The notes beneath the pieces are model-generated. The model made no database searches, had not been told where the DNA came from, and saw nothing but the letters and a program-made list of their open reading frames with translations. Position numbers and translations under genes: made by a program. A stretch of DNA of 64,000 nt from Lamellibrachia satsuma (Eukaryota > Annelida > Polychaeta > Sabellida > Siboglinidae), in the NCBI GenBank assembly GCA_033239005.1, contig BSQZ01000029.1, positions 2,012,501 to 2,076,500 on the forward strand. The letters run 5' to 3'. This document shows positions 49,834 to 59,737 of this stretch, piece by piece; within the stretch, counting starts at the first letter, position 1; each line of letters starts with the position of its first letter.

Positions 49834-50068
49834 GAAGCACTGCGAACCGTCTGCTTGGGCAATGCTCCAGTGTGTAGTCGAAGAAACCAGAGCCGATCCT
49901 GTATTCTACTGTGGCGTATGCACGGAACAGATCGTCGATGAGGACAACAGATCAATCGCATGTGACAGCTGCTTACAGTGGACACATTTTAAATGTGTGG
50001 GCATGAAGACCGCACCGAAAGGTCGATGCTGGTTTTGCGCAACGTGTAAGAGAATGACTTTGAAATGA
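49834..50068 (+). pseudogene. PHD-finger terminal exon of the outer TIR element
   Basis: Acceptor GTCCTTAG at 49,833, then 77 codons to a TGA. The exon has a full PHD signature: YCGVCTEQI, IACDSCLQWTHFKCVGM, WFCATCK. This Cys4-His-Cys3 finger at the C-terminus fits transposon-derived ZSWIM-like proteins. An AATAAA at about 50,537 may be its polyadenylation signal. The exons that should lie between it and the N-terminal piece are absent. The finger itself is intact, so expression as part of a chimaeric transcript is possible. Confidence 0.65.
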
Positions 50069-51153
50069 ATGGATAGTTATGTGAAGGGTAGGTAGGGCTG
50101 CTAGTTAGGTTTTTTAATGCATAATTAATACTTTTTGCTGTAAAATGGGACTTACTGATTAAAAATTACATTGGCATTTTTTATGCTGTGTAAAAGTTAT
50201 GAATATTTTATCACAATGTTTTCAAAATGTACTTTAACAAATATTTATTTTATTTTGCACTTTCTAAATTATATTCTTGTAAATGCAAATATGTATTTTA
50301 TTTTTTCAAAAAACCATCATTCTAGCTGCCATACCTGTACTGCTAATTTGTTTACATATATTTCTGTCATATCTGCACTGCTGCTGTGTTTACATATATT
50401 TCAATTGGCTTCTGGGTTTTTTTACTGCTTTTCTGCAACACAGTTTCTTGTTATCATGATGACATGTGGAAGTGCACTTCAACTGGTGTTGGCTTCAAAT
50501 AACATGCATAACATTAAGGTTTTTTTGCTGTGATATAAATAAAGAATAGTGAATGTATAACATTACTTTTCATGCGCTTTTCTTGTCTGCACTGTGCTAA
50601 TGAAATGAATAAAATGTTCACTGTTATTTCTACTTTACTGTTGTCATGATTCGTTATCACTCGTATGTTATTACTTTTACGAACGTTATGTCTAAGGACA
50701 TGCACATTCATATGGAAACAATGTTAAGGCATGTAGATTTTATGAAATGATAACACAAACTCTTACAGTTGCTACATCACCACATAGTCCCAAATAATTT
50801 TTTCAAAGTCAATAGTTATTTGCATATATACCATTTTTACGTAATAAACTTTAATATTGGCCTGCAACAATTAATATTAAAATAACTGCACGAAAATTAT
50901 TGTTGGACTGCATGTTAAAGCAAGTACAACAATTATATATGTGGGTCATTCCATGCCAACCTCTACCTTTGGTTGTATAATGCAGACGTGTGAAAAATCT
51001 CAAGCCTCAACTCCACGTAGTTTTGGAGATAAAATTATGGTCAGTTGAAAACGGTATCATTTCCTATTTTTGCAATAATTTTTTTTTTCATGTTTGGAAT
51101 CTCATATCTTGCCACTGAATATGGATATCGACCTGAAATATGGCTTAATTAAT
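50069..51153. other. 3' flank of PHD exon, AT-rich
   Basis: Probable 3' untranslated region with AATAAA-like signals near 50,537 and 50,607, then unassigned interior of the TIR element. Confidence 0.45.
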
Positions 51154-51350
51154 TGCTCGGTCCTTTAGCGGTGACACGCACGGTTCCGATGCTCGGTCCT
51201 TTAGCGGTGACACGCACGGTTTCGATGCTCGGTCCTTTAGCGGTGACACGCACGGTTTCGATGCTCGGTGCTTTAGCGGTGACACGCACGGTTCCGATGC
51301 TCGGTCCTTTAGCGGTGACACTCACGTTTCCGATGCTCGGTGGCTGCTCC
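51154..51350. repeat. 36-bp tandem array made of the TIR module
   Basis: About five and a half copies of a unit containing GCTCGGTCCTTTAGCGGTGA, then CACGCACGGTTCCGAT. The unit is the same sequence as the middle of the terminal inverted repeat at 51,377-51,443, so the array arose by amplifying part of the element's own end. It occurs only at the right end. Confidence 0.9.
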
Positions 51351-51443
51351 GCGTCCGAGCATCGGAAGCCATGACAGGCGCGCATGCGCGTTTAGTGTTC
51401 GGTCCTTTAGCGGTGAAACACACGGAACCGATGCTCGGCTACG

Positions 51444-52019
51444 CAACAACGTCGTATTATAAATGGTTTAACCGATAGACCATATACACGAAACAGGTCG
51501 TACACGTACGTCTTTTCTGATATTAGATGATTACATGTAGGCCCCTACTTTCGCTAGTAATACGATACAGATAATAGGCAACGGCACGCTCGAGACACTT
51601 ATTGAAATGAAACAAATCTCAAACGAAGTTAATTTCTCAAACACAGTGACAAACGGAATATTTACGACAATTTGTGTTATAACGTACCTCCAACTACGTC
51701 GACGAACCATCCGTTTCTATAGAAGCCATGTTGCTTATCAGTGACAGGCGCTGACATAATACAAGCTCCGCATCCTCGGGTCGTGACCTTCTCGGAACTT
51801 GCCGAAAGCTGTTCGGGAAGTGCACTGACCAGCGACGTCGAGTGTCGTAAGCGTCGAAGCGTCGATTTAAAAATCGCGCCTTCTTTATTTCGACACGTTT
51901 TGACCGGTCGGCATATGTTACAGCATATATAGTTTACACTAAATAACACGATTTTATAATTAAAAAAAAATTTGTAGACCGTTCCATTGTAGCTTCCGTG
52001 TCGTCAACGAAATATGAGC
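51444..52019. other. Spacer with a possible minus-strand first exon
   Basis: On the minus strand an ATG at about 51,755 begins MSAPVTDKQHGFYRNGWFVD and runs to a donor GTTGGAG|GTACGT near 51,689. The product is unknown. No other content was recognised. Confidence 0.3.
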
Positions 52020-52438
52020 GATGTTCACCTCTCCTTGTCGTGTCGTTTTCTTCTTCCTGTCAAGGACTGGGCTCCTTAAGAGCGTTGTAAGTCCTGCTCG
52101 GCGCCTCTCACGCGCCGGGAATTGGTGGGTTAGAGATAGAGACCACCACTCGTTGAGCCCACGACAGGTTACACTTTTACCCCCTGTGTGGGATCTTTCA
52201 CTTCCCCTGGCATAGACACCAGGTAGAAGGGACCAACGGCTTTTAGTGTCTCTTCCGAAAGACACGGGCAAAGTGGGGTGAACGAAATTGTCCAGGTTTT
52301 GAAACGGCAGCAGGTGGTTTTGAACCCCGGTCCCTTCGACCGAAAAGTCCGACGCTCTGCCACAGTGGCACAGAATGTTTTGAACCCCAGTCCCTTCGAC
52401 CGAAAGTCCGACGCTCTACCACTCGACCACCGCGCCCC
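52020..52438 (-). mobile_element. tRNA-derived SINE with two tRNA-like head units
   Basis: The minus strand starts GGGGCGCGGTGGTCGAGTGG (A box), with a TTC anticodon-like loop (ACTTTCGGT) and B box GGGGTTCAAAA. A second head unit (52,371-52,315) repeats GCAGAGCGTCGGACTTTTCG and GGGGTTCAAAA. A body of about 290 bases follows. The head abuts gag/NC sequence of element A at 52,440, so the SINE is probably inserted there. The 3' end is not precisely placed. Confidence 0.65.
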
Positions 52439-52440
52439 AC

Positions 52441-53222
52441 TTTTTCATAATGCAGATTCGTTCTAAGTGCCCGATCTTCTTACAGAAGTTACAAACTGTC
52501 TTTTTGTGAAAATAGTCCTGACTTTTATGGCGTGTGTCGCCACATCTCATGCACTTGTTAGATGTTGTTGTTTTTGTACTACGAGTAGAACTAGACTGGC
52601 GTTGTTTCTATGTCTGACATACTTCACCCTGTCGTTTGTTGCCGTGCATTTTGTTGACAGAACTCTCCGATTGAATTCTCAAGTCGTGTGCGTTTTTTTC
52701 TGCAGTTTCTATCCCTTATGGTATCTCAAGAGCTTTGTTAAACGTTATTCTTGTTTCTGACAATAAACGTTGTTGAATACTGTCCTTGTTGATGCCAACC
52801 ACCAAACGCTCACGCAACATGTCAGATAGAGAATCTCCAAATTCACAATGTTGTGAAAGCTAACGTAATTGTGCCACGTACTCAGCAACGGATTCGTCAG
52901 ACTTGCGAAAATGTGTATTGAAGTTGAATCGCATTATTATCGGTGATGGTGGTGGTTGAAAATGATTTTTTACAGTTCGTATCAATTCAGCATAGCTGAT
53001 GTCAACAGGTTTGACAGGTGCTGTCAAATTACGCACACTTGCATACGCCTTGGCCTTGGGACCAATAACGCTAAGAAATATTGCACACTTCTTAGTTTCT
53101 TCGACGTCAGTTGAAGTTATTCCATTTGCAACGAAAAATAATTCTAATCTTTCATGATAGTTTTCCCAAAGTTCATGCGTAGTATCAAACTCTCCTATTT
53201 TACCAAAGCTAATGGCGGCCAT
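52441..53222 (-). pseudogene. Ty3/Gypsy element A gag with zinc knuckle
   Basis: The minus-strand frame from ATG 53,222 (MAAISFGKIGEFDTTHELWE, then ERLELFFVANGI) is a Gypsy-type capsid protein, with FRKSDESVAEYVAQLR closing the visible 120 codons at 52,860. After a stop the next frames give DMLRERLVVGINKDSIQQRL, a basic linker and a knuckle NKCMRCGDTRHKSQDYFHK with a second CNFCKKIGHLERIC near 52,480. Protease is missing. The element ends here against the SINE. Its pol lies far away at 17,987 and 12,175 on the same strand. Confidence 0.85.
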
Positions 53223-53325
53223 TGTTGTTCAAAAATTGTTCGTCACATAATGTTCGTTTTTCCGCGTTCACTCGGTGTAGTTTCGTAGTCGTACGTGCTT
53301 CGGATGTATGCATCTCATCTTCATG

Positions 53326-53378
53326 TGGATCCCATCCTCGTCGCCTGACAGAACTGAACAAGACGGAAGTCCCTCTGT
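53326..53378 (-). repeat. 5' LTR remnant and primer site of element A
   Basis: Positions 53,345-53,378 match the 3' end of the LTR at 9,697-9,730 (CTTGTTCAGTTC-GTCA). It is followed by GGCGACGAGGATGGGATCC (53,326-53,344), in the position of a primer-binding site ahead of a leader of about 100 bases and gag. The rest of the LTR is missing: at 53,379 the sequence switches to non-LTR RT. Confidence 0.6.
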
Positions 53379-53560
53379 CGGGTCGGTGCAAGATCTATCT
53401 TTTCGGAAGCCTGCCTGGTGATCTCTGAGTCCACCACTGTTTTCAGTCTTTCCAAAATGATTGTTGAGGACCTATCCAGGCACTGACAGGAAATTTATCC
53501 TTGTATAGTTCTTGCATTCCTGCAGGTCTCCTTTCTTTGGGAGATTGACCAGGTAGGGGA
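53379..53560 (-). pseudogene. Non-LTR RT fragment 2 of 3
   Basis: The minus strand reads YLVNLPKKGDLQECKNY, INFLSVPG and, after a shift, DHQAGFRKDRSCTD. These are the first RT blocks (KLPKKGD...QAGFRKDRSC) of a common animal non-LTR family. It ends exactly where the element A LTR remnant begins. Confidence 0.75.
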
Positions 53561-54031
53561 GGAGGGGGCTAGTTGTCACAAATTGATACATTTTGTTGTA
53601 AATCCATGAACTTTTTTGGGAAATTCTAGGTTTATTAAGTCAGATCTTAATCTAATTATGACATTTTAAATATTTTATAAATGTGTTATATTTTATGAGT
53701 ATGACCTATCTTTACATTAAGTTTTCTAATATTGTATATGTGTTTCCTCCACACACACCTACTAAGAAATATGTACAATTACAGGGAGGCTTTGACAGGT
53801 GTGTCTGTGTAAATCTGTAATTTACCCTTCAAAAAAGGATAACCGTGACAACTTGCCCCAGCTGATGTGACAACTTGCTCCAAACCACCATTGAATGAAT
53901 TTGGTCATGTCTCTGGAAAACCATGTGGGAAGTTCAAAAAGTTGTTAACAGACAGATACAAAGCACATTTGTTGGTGAGTTTGCGCATATAGATTTTTTT
54001 TACATTCATTGATACATACCTTTTTTCATGC
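53561..54031. other. Unassigned interval between RT fragment and hAT element
   Basis: AT-rich with no frames of note. It contains CAACTTGCCCC and CAACTTGCTCC repeats near 53,850-53,880. The last 8 bases (54,024-54,031) are the hAT target duplication TTTCATGC. Confidence 0.5.
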
Positions 54032-57000
54032 CAGGGTTTGCAATTTCTTCCAAAGGGTGGTTTTTATCCATGGTTTTTCCAGTTTCTTCCGTCCCGGAAG
54101 AAATAGTTTCTTCCAATTTATTCCGGAAGAAAATGTAAGTAACTGAAAAATCTTTATAAATCATTTTAAGCTAGTGATATTGTAAGGGCATGGGCATGCA
54201 TGGTTTGTAATTTTGTAACTCCATCCCACATAATAAATAAGGCTTCTTCTTATTTCAGGCAAATATGGGCTATTTACGTACTAAGATTTTTGTGTTGTAG
54301 TAAATTTCAGTGCTGGTAGAAATAGAATACAGTTCTTAATAAGTGGGTTTAACATGTCACTTATGGCTTCTTACTTTAGGCAGTCAGGCTTGTCTTGCTG
54401 TTCCCACATAGTAGAGGATTAAATGGCTTCACTTCTTGTGTAACATCCACCTAGTTCAGTAAGCTACTTCTAAGTCAGAGCAGAGTTGCCATGTTATAGC
54501 ATTATAAAGTTTAGGTCAACCTACTAAAGGTACAGTATAGCAGTACTTCACTCGTGTTGAAGTTGCTGTGAAAGCATCGGCTACGTGAAACTACTGTGCT
54601 TATCAACAAAGTATCAAGGCCTGCAGGATGCGGTCCCATTATAGCAACTGTGCAACATTTTCAAATGAGGCAGGAATGAGTAATATTATTTATGAATATG
54701 ACAATGTTTTTTTATAAATTAAATAGCATCATTGCATTAAATGTTTTATTTTTTGCTTATAAGCTGTAAGCATTTGTGGCATGCCACTTGATAACGAAGC
54801 TTCCAAATGTCAGTTACTTTGGTAAGACAGTGAGATATAAATTAATACTACCCATGTTGTCATTTAGATCGGGTCCCTTTCATTGTTTCAGTGCATATAA
54901 CAAATATGCATAATTTACTTTAATTGTTTAACACTGTTCATTCATTACAAATGGTATGCTATACTATCAATTACTATGTTATTTGTATGTATTGAACGGC
55001 CTGTTAAGACTTAAAACTAAAGAATAAATTATTGAATTTAAACATAAATTCATATGATATAGTGGAGATTTATTGATGGGCATTGTTTCAATGGCTATTG
55101 AATGGATTAAATGTGTCATTGTGGCATGCACCATATTGTAAAGTCATGTACCCCTCTAGTTATAGCAGGGAGACAAGTTGTGTGTAAACGGATTGATGAA
55201 GAAAAACAACTAAGTAAACGAGAGCGGATGAATAGGTCAGCCTCCTAGAAAAGGCTATATCAAAACAGACTGCCGCAGTAGAAGACTACAGCTATCTTAA
55301 AAGAACATCTATATCTAGATAGCGGACGGTACAAACTATATTAGCGATGTCCTGCACTCAAAGTTGTTGTTCTAGAAAGCGAACAGTGTAGTTACATAAA
55401 GCAGGCAGGGGAGTGTCCAGATATATATTTGTGTGGGTTAGCCTAGGATGTCCAGAATAGTGGTCCACGTCTGAGACTGCTCTGTTGACTTATAAGGACA
55501 TGCCCTCCCTTCTGGGAGGACTGATCATGACTGTGCCTGGCGCAAGGAAGCATATGAATGCATGCCAAAAATACAGATAGTCAGTTTTAGTTTGGTCTTG
55601 ATGGAAGAGTGTTTAGTTTTAGTTCTAGTCTTGGTGGAAGAGAGTTAGAATGAGTTTTAGTTAGTCAGTTCTGGTGGGCGTACAACTACGCATAGATCTG
55701 TCAACATGTAGTCTTAGACAACAGAAATGATTGTCTATGTATGTAACTGTATCATCTTTTGTCTGATTAAAGTCATAACGAGTTTACCTGGAATCTCCTG
55801 AGTGAAGCGAGTTCTTTCTATTACTGTGATTATTGATGTCATTAAGCTAACCCTGAACGCAGTAGGGGGGACGCTTGTGACTAGGTAACTAGCGGTATAG
55901 ACGTAAGAAATGAGACACTCACTTATGTAAAATCAGCTTGTTTATATAACAACATCAGAAAGACAGCTGAATTTTATAATATGGCTTAAGGTGGGTGATA
56001 AAAGGGAACCATGCTGACTTTCGCTTTTGGGTGACTAATAACCATAGACATAAATAGAACACCCGTTAGCAAAACAAGACCGCTGAGCCCTTATCAGTTG
56101 ACACATGATAAAGTGATGCAGGCATGGACCAGTGACATTCATGCTGCTGCAAGGCAAGAACCCACTGGAGGCCCAGTGTTTATACTGTGCAGCACCCAGT
56201 CTTCATCATATATCTATATATATATAGTACTAATAAGAGATTATTACTATATAGCTATATATACCTAATACCTTATTACGTGCACAATCTATCCATGCAC
56301 CTTGTATATCAAATATCATAACACATTAAGTATAAGAGTAGCACCACTAAACATGATCGAAACTGAACTTTCTGAAGTGCTCTATACATGTATTAGCTAA
56401 TGATTGCAAGTGGTAAAAATCTCATTAAGCCCTGTAGGACATTCTTCTCGATCTAAGGTCCCAAAAATATTCTTTTCCCATCTTCCAACACATTCCCCAG
56501 CTGCTCCATCACAGCCATTTCCACCTGCAGATCAAGATCTTTCTCGAATGTTATCTGGCCAACTTGCCCAAGGACATGCCTCATGTAAAGAAATGTGCTC
56601 TCATTTAAGCTGTCAATTGTTTTAGTAGGCAACCTTTCACATGGTTTATCAAACAAATGCATAGAATGCAATGAATATTGTAATGAGTTACATGATAGTG
56701 GTACATACAATGATGAAAAGGCAAACAACGACCAAACAGGGGAGAACCTCATTAAATGCAGATGACTCAATAAAGAACAACAATTTTATTATTGAGCTGA
56801 CATCTAGTAGAGTTTTAAAAGAGTTACAAATATGCATACATGCACGAACACATTATTTATAAAACTGAATCCTACCCCTATAACATTTTATGTTGCACCC
56901 AATCAATGTGACTACTGGGAAACACTTAATGTATGCTACCCCCAAGAAAAACAAATGTATCTGTAATATATTGATATTTCAAAACATTTTCAAAACTTAC

Positions 57001-57781
57001 ATTCATTCACATATACACAAACATTTGGGACATAAATTACCTGAAAATAACGAGATGTTAGATCCTGTCTTCTGTTGATTCGTACAGCTGTATATATACA
57101 TATTCGTTGTCCCACAACTTTCTCCAGCAAGCCTCCAAAATGTTTGTCTTTGAGAGTTTAACACTAATGCACGATGCTCACTTCAGTATGAACAACCCAA
57201 CTGCCCACACTTATAACACAACTGCTGGTTGGTTCCTGGTGTCATCGTCACTGGCTACTAGCCCGATAAGTTTATACTTCTCTGGTAGCCACCTCATCTT
57301 CATTGCTTTTGTTTGCCTTATATTGTACATGATGATGGTGAGGAGGAAATAAATTAACTTACTTACTCACTTACTTACTTGCATATGTTAGACAACTATT
57401 TGTAACATGTTATGTTCACACTATAAACAGTACTACCCTATGTGTCATGCAGTGGATGCAACTGTTTCTGCCGTGCAATGAAATGCCAGCCAGTGGTCCA
57501 CGCCCGCTTCACTGGAGTGAATTGGCTTATCCCTCTTGTTCATTGGGGGATGATTAATGATGTAACTCTGTGCTAATAACCCAAGTAATGTGTGAGAACC
57601 AACATGGAAATAAATGCATGCACTTTTTGTGTTATCCTAATATTTCTTAAAAATTTCTTCCAAAGCTTTGTCATGATGTTTATCAGTATCTTCGACTTTC
57701 TCCCAGTTTCTTAATTTTTTTTTGGAAGAAAGGGGAAGAAACCCCTTTCTTCCAGTTTCTTCTGGAAGAAACCAAACCTTG
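54032..57781. mobile_element. hAT element, non-autonomous, with perfect 8-bp TSD
   Basis: The ends CAGGGTTTGCAATTTCTTCC and (reverse complement) CAAGGTTTGGTTTCTTCC form inverted repeats with a CAG-type hAT start. TTTCATGC occurs on both sides (54,024-54,031 and 57,782-57,789). Subterminal TTTCTTCC-GGAAGAAA motifs are repeated near both ends. No hAT transposase frame was found in 3.7 kb. The middle (about 55,150-55,870) looks like a solo LTR or other insertion with ATTAAAGTCATAACGAG near 55,780, but its ends are not defined. Confidence 0.85.
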
Positions 57782-57799
57782 TTTCATGCAGAGGTGAAA

Positions 57800-58016
57800 A
57801 GCTGTTCAGGCGAGGTGAAAATATAATTAAATTATGCAGCATCTCTGTGGAGGTCTCTGTTTTTGCTTTGATTGCCTCAGCAGGAATTTCGTCTGGGCCG
57901 AAAGCTTTACCTCTTCAGAAGAAAATGGATTTCTTGATCTCTGTCTTGTTTGGTCTTTCGCAGTTGATATGGGGGACCTCTTCTGTTGGCGGAAGTTACT
58001 AATGTATCTGATATAA
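57800..58016 (-). pseudogene. Non-LTR RT fragment 1 of 3 (5' part)
   Basis: The minus strand reads GKAFGPDEIPAEAIKAKTET and then STEMLHNLI, the conserved GKAxGPDxIPxEAxKA block just before the RT core, preceded after a frameshift by LLTSANRRGPP. The hAT target duplication (57,782-57,789) lies just downstream, so the hAT element entered this copy. Confidence 0.75.
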
Positions 58017-58019
58017 AAG

Positions 58020-58381
58020 TACTCGGGAGGGGGAGGGGGGAGGTGGAATTCTTGTCAAATCTCATCTCAAGTCAAATCTGGTGTGTCACATGACATTGGT
58101 CATGTGACACATCCGTAACTTCAGTCTGCTGAAGAAGACTGCGAGATGCAGTCGAAATATCCAAAACAAACTGCAAGTTTCTTGAGAGGTAATTATGATT
58201 AATATTAATAACCAAGAAACCGGATCATCTATCCATTCAAGGGTCTTAGTACATGTTTTGTGTTAGATACCACATAATGTTTTAATTGCAAAGACAATGA
58301 ATGCTTTTATGTGTTGGCATGGATTTATGGGTATTATTACATATTACATAATATATATATATATATATACATACATTATAC

Positions 58382-58425
<44 letters not shown>

Positions 58426-59737
58426 CTTCTTTCTTGCCCCTCCCTGGAAAAATTCCTATGGACACCCCTGTTGCGACGCTACTATTTTATACCAATTGAC
58501 TTTGAACACTCCAAAAGGTAATGATATTTAACTCAGTCGGGAAAAGTTTGCCGTTTGCTATGAAAACGAGTGGTATAAATAGCATTGTATGATTGCATTT
58601 GGATTTGAGCTAACGTAGTGTAAAAAAGAAAGTTCGCACAGAACATAAGCAAATTTTAAGGAGGTTGGTCTACGGAATGTTATTGTCTTAACAATGGCCA
58701 GATGTATCGTGTCCCACAAGCACTGTAGATTGATGTTGTTCACCTTATGCAAAGCCATAGGTATAGCTGGGCTAGATTCATTATTTGCGTCATTCCAAAT
58801 GCAACGGAAATAGCGAGTACATTTATTTGTCACACTTTACTGTTGCTGTTGACTGATTAGCACAAACATAGAGGCAATCATACAAATAAATATGTAAATA
58901 ATATATATACCTGCTGACGTTTTTCGGAGAAATTATGGTTTGATATTTATCATTATCAATGTACTGTACTTTGATGGTGTAATAATCGAAGATTTATCCC
59001 CAGCCTTAGTCCATGTTTCTGCAATTGCAATATATCAATGAAAGCAATCAGTCATCTTTATTTGAAGTGGTATTCAAACTGTGCCGATTACGCGTTATCG
59101 CCATTGTTGATGGCGCTGTTGTTATCCAATGGCAGAGTTGTTTTGGTGGCTATCACCAATTTAAGGTATTACGTATGGGCTGCTTCACAGTAATATAAGG
59201 TCAATGTTTAGATAGAAAAAAACGAATGTCATAATGTGGTTTTATTACTTACTGAGGTTTATGTTTCTCTGGATAATTACATAGACCTAACAGGTATACT
59301 GTTTTAACAAGAATTCATTATTTGATTTGAATCCACTTTAGACGTCAATTCACTTTTGATTTTTCTTTGATTTCCTGAATTTACCCATGACCCAGTGTAC
59401 CACACATTAAAAAATTAGATAGTATAATCAATATTATATGAATGTTATTTTACTGTTGACAGTTGTTTTATTGTTGCTTATGAACAGGGGATAATGTCAA
59501 GGAGGATATTGTCCTAGGAGGATTTTGTCCTCAGGGGAATATTGGAGGGGGAGTTTGACCAGGAAGATTATGTCTATGTCCTAGGATCATTCAAAGATCA
59601 CTGTGCTTTGAAGATAAAGAAATCTATTATGATTTTTTATTTCAAATTGTATAATAGTAGTAGCATTTAAATCTAATTTGATTCTTGTTTTTCCTGTCTC
59701 AGCAGTTCTGTGTGAGCAGTACTGGGCTGTACTGATT
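58020..59737. other. Non-coding region with hairpins and (TA)n
   Basis: Holds a 13-bp palindromic hairpin (58,083-58,111), a hammerhead-like motif (58,129-58,157), a (TA)n tract (58,338-58,424) followed by a transposon-end-like CCCCTCC...ACACCCCTG (58,437-58,470), and a short GAGGATTTTGTCC-type repeat near 59,490-59,590. No gene was found. Confidence 0.5.

Larger units (their letters stand above)
46469..51443. mobile_element. TIR transposon with PHD-finger gene (5.0 kb, carries a nested element)
   Basis: The inverted termini are 46,469-46,533 and 51,377-51,443. Both begin CGTAGCCGAGCATCGGTTC and include TAAAG-ACCGAGCAC and GCGCATGCGC, roughly 65 bases with about 80% identity. No clear target duplication was seen. 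A start codon lies about 60 bases inside the left end and a PHD-finger exon near the right end, both on the plus strand. The interior is split by a second element (46,762-49,738). Family: the coding remnants resemble MULE-type, ZSWIM-like transposon proteins, but no transposase core remains. Confidence 0.7.

Noticed and set aside
57107..57352. 81-codon frame with a hydrophobic C-terminus as a small membrane protein
   Set aside because: It lies inside a non-autonomous hAT element, has no recognisable family and is followed by TTAC-type simple repeats typical of a retroelement tail.
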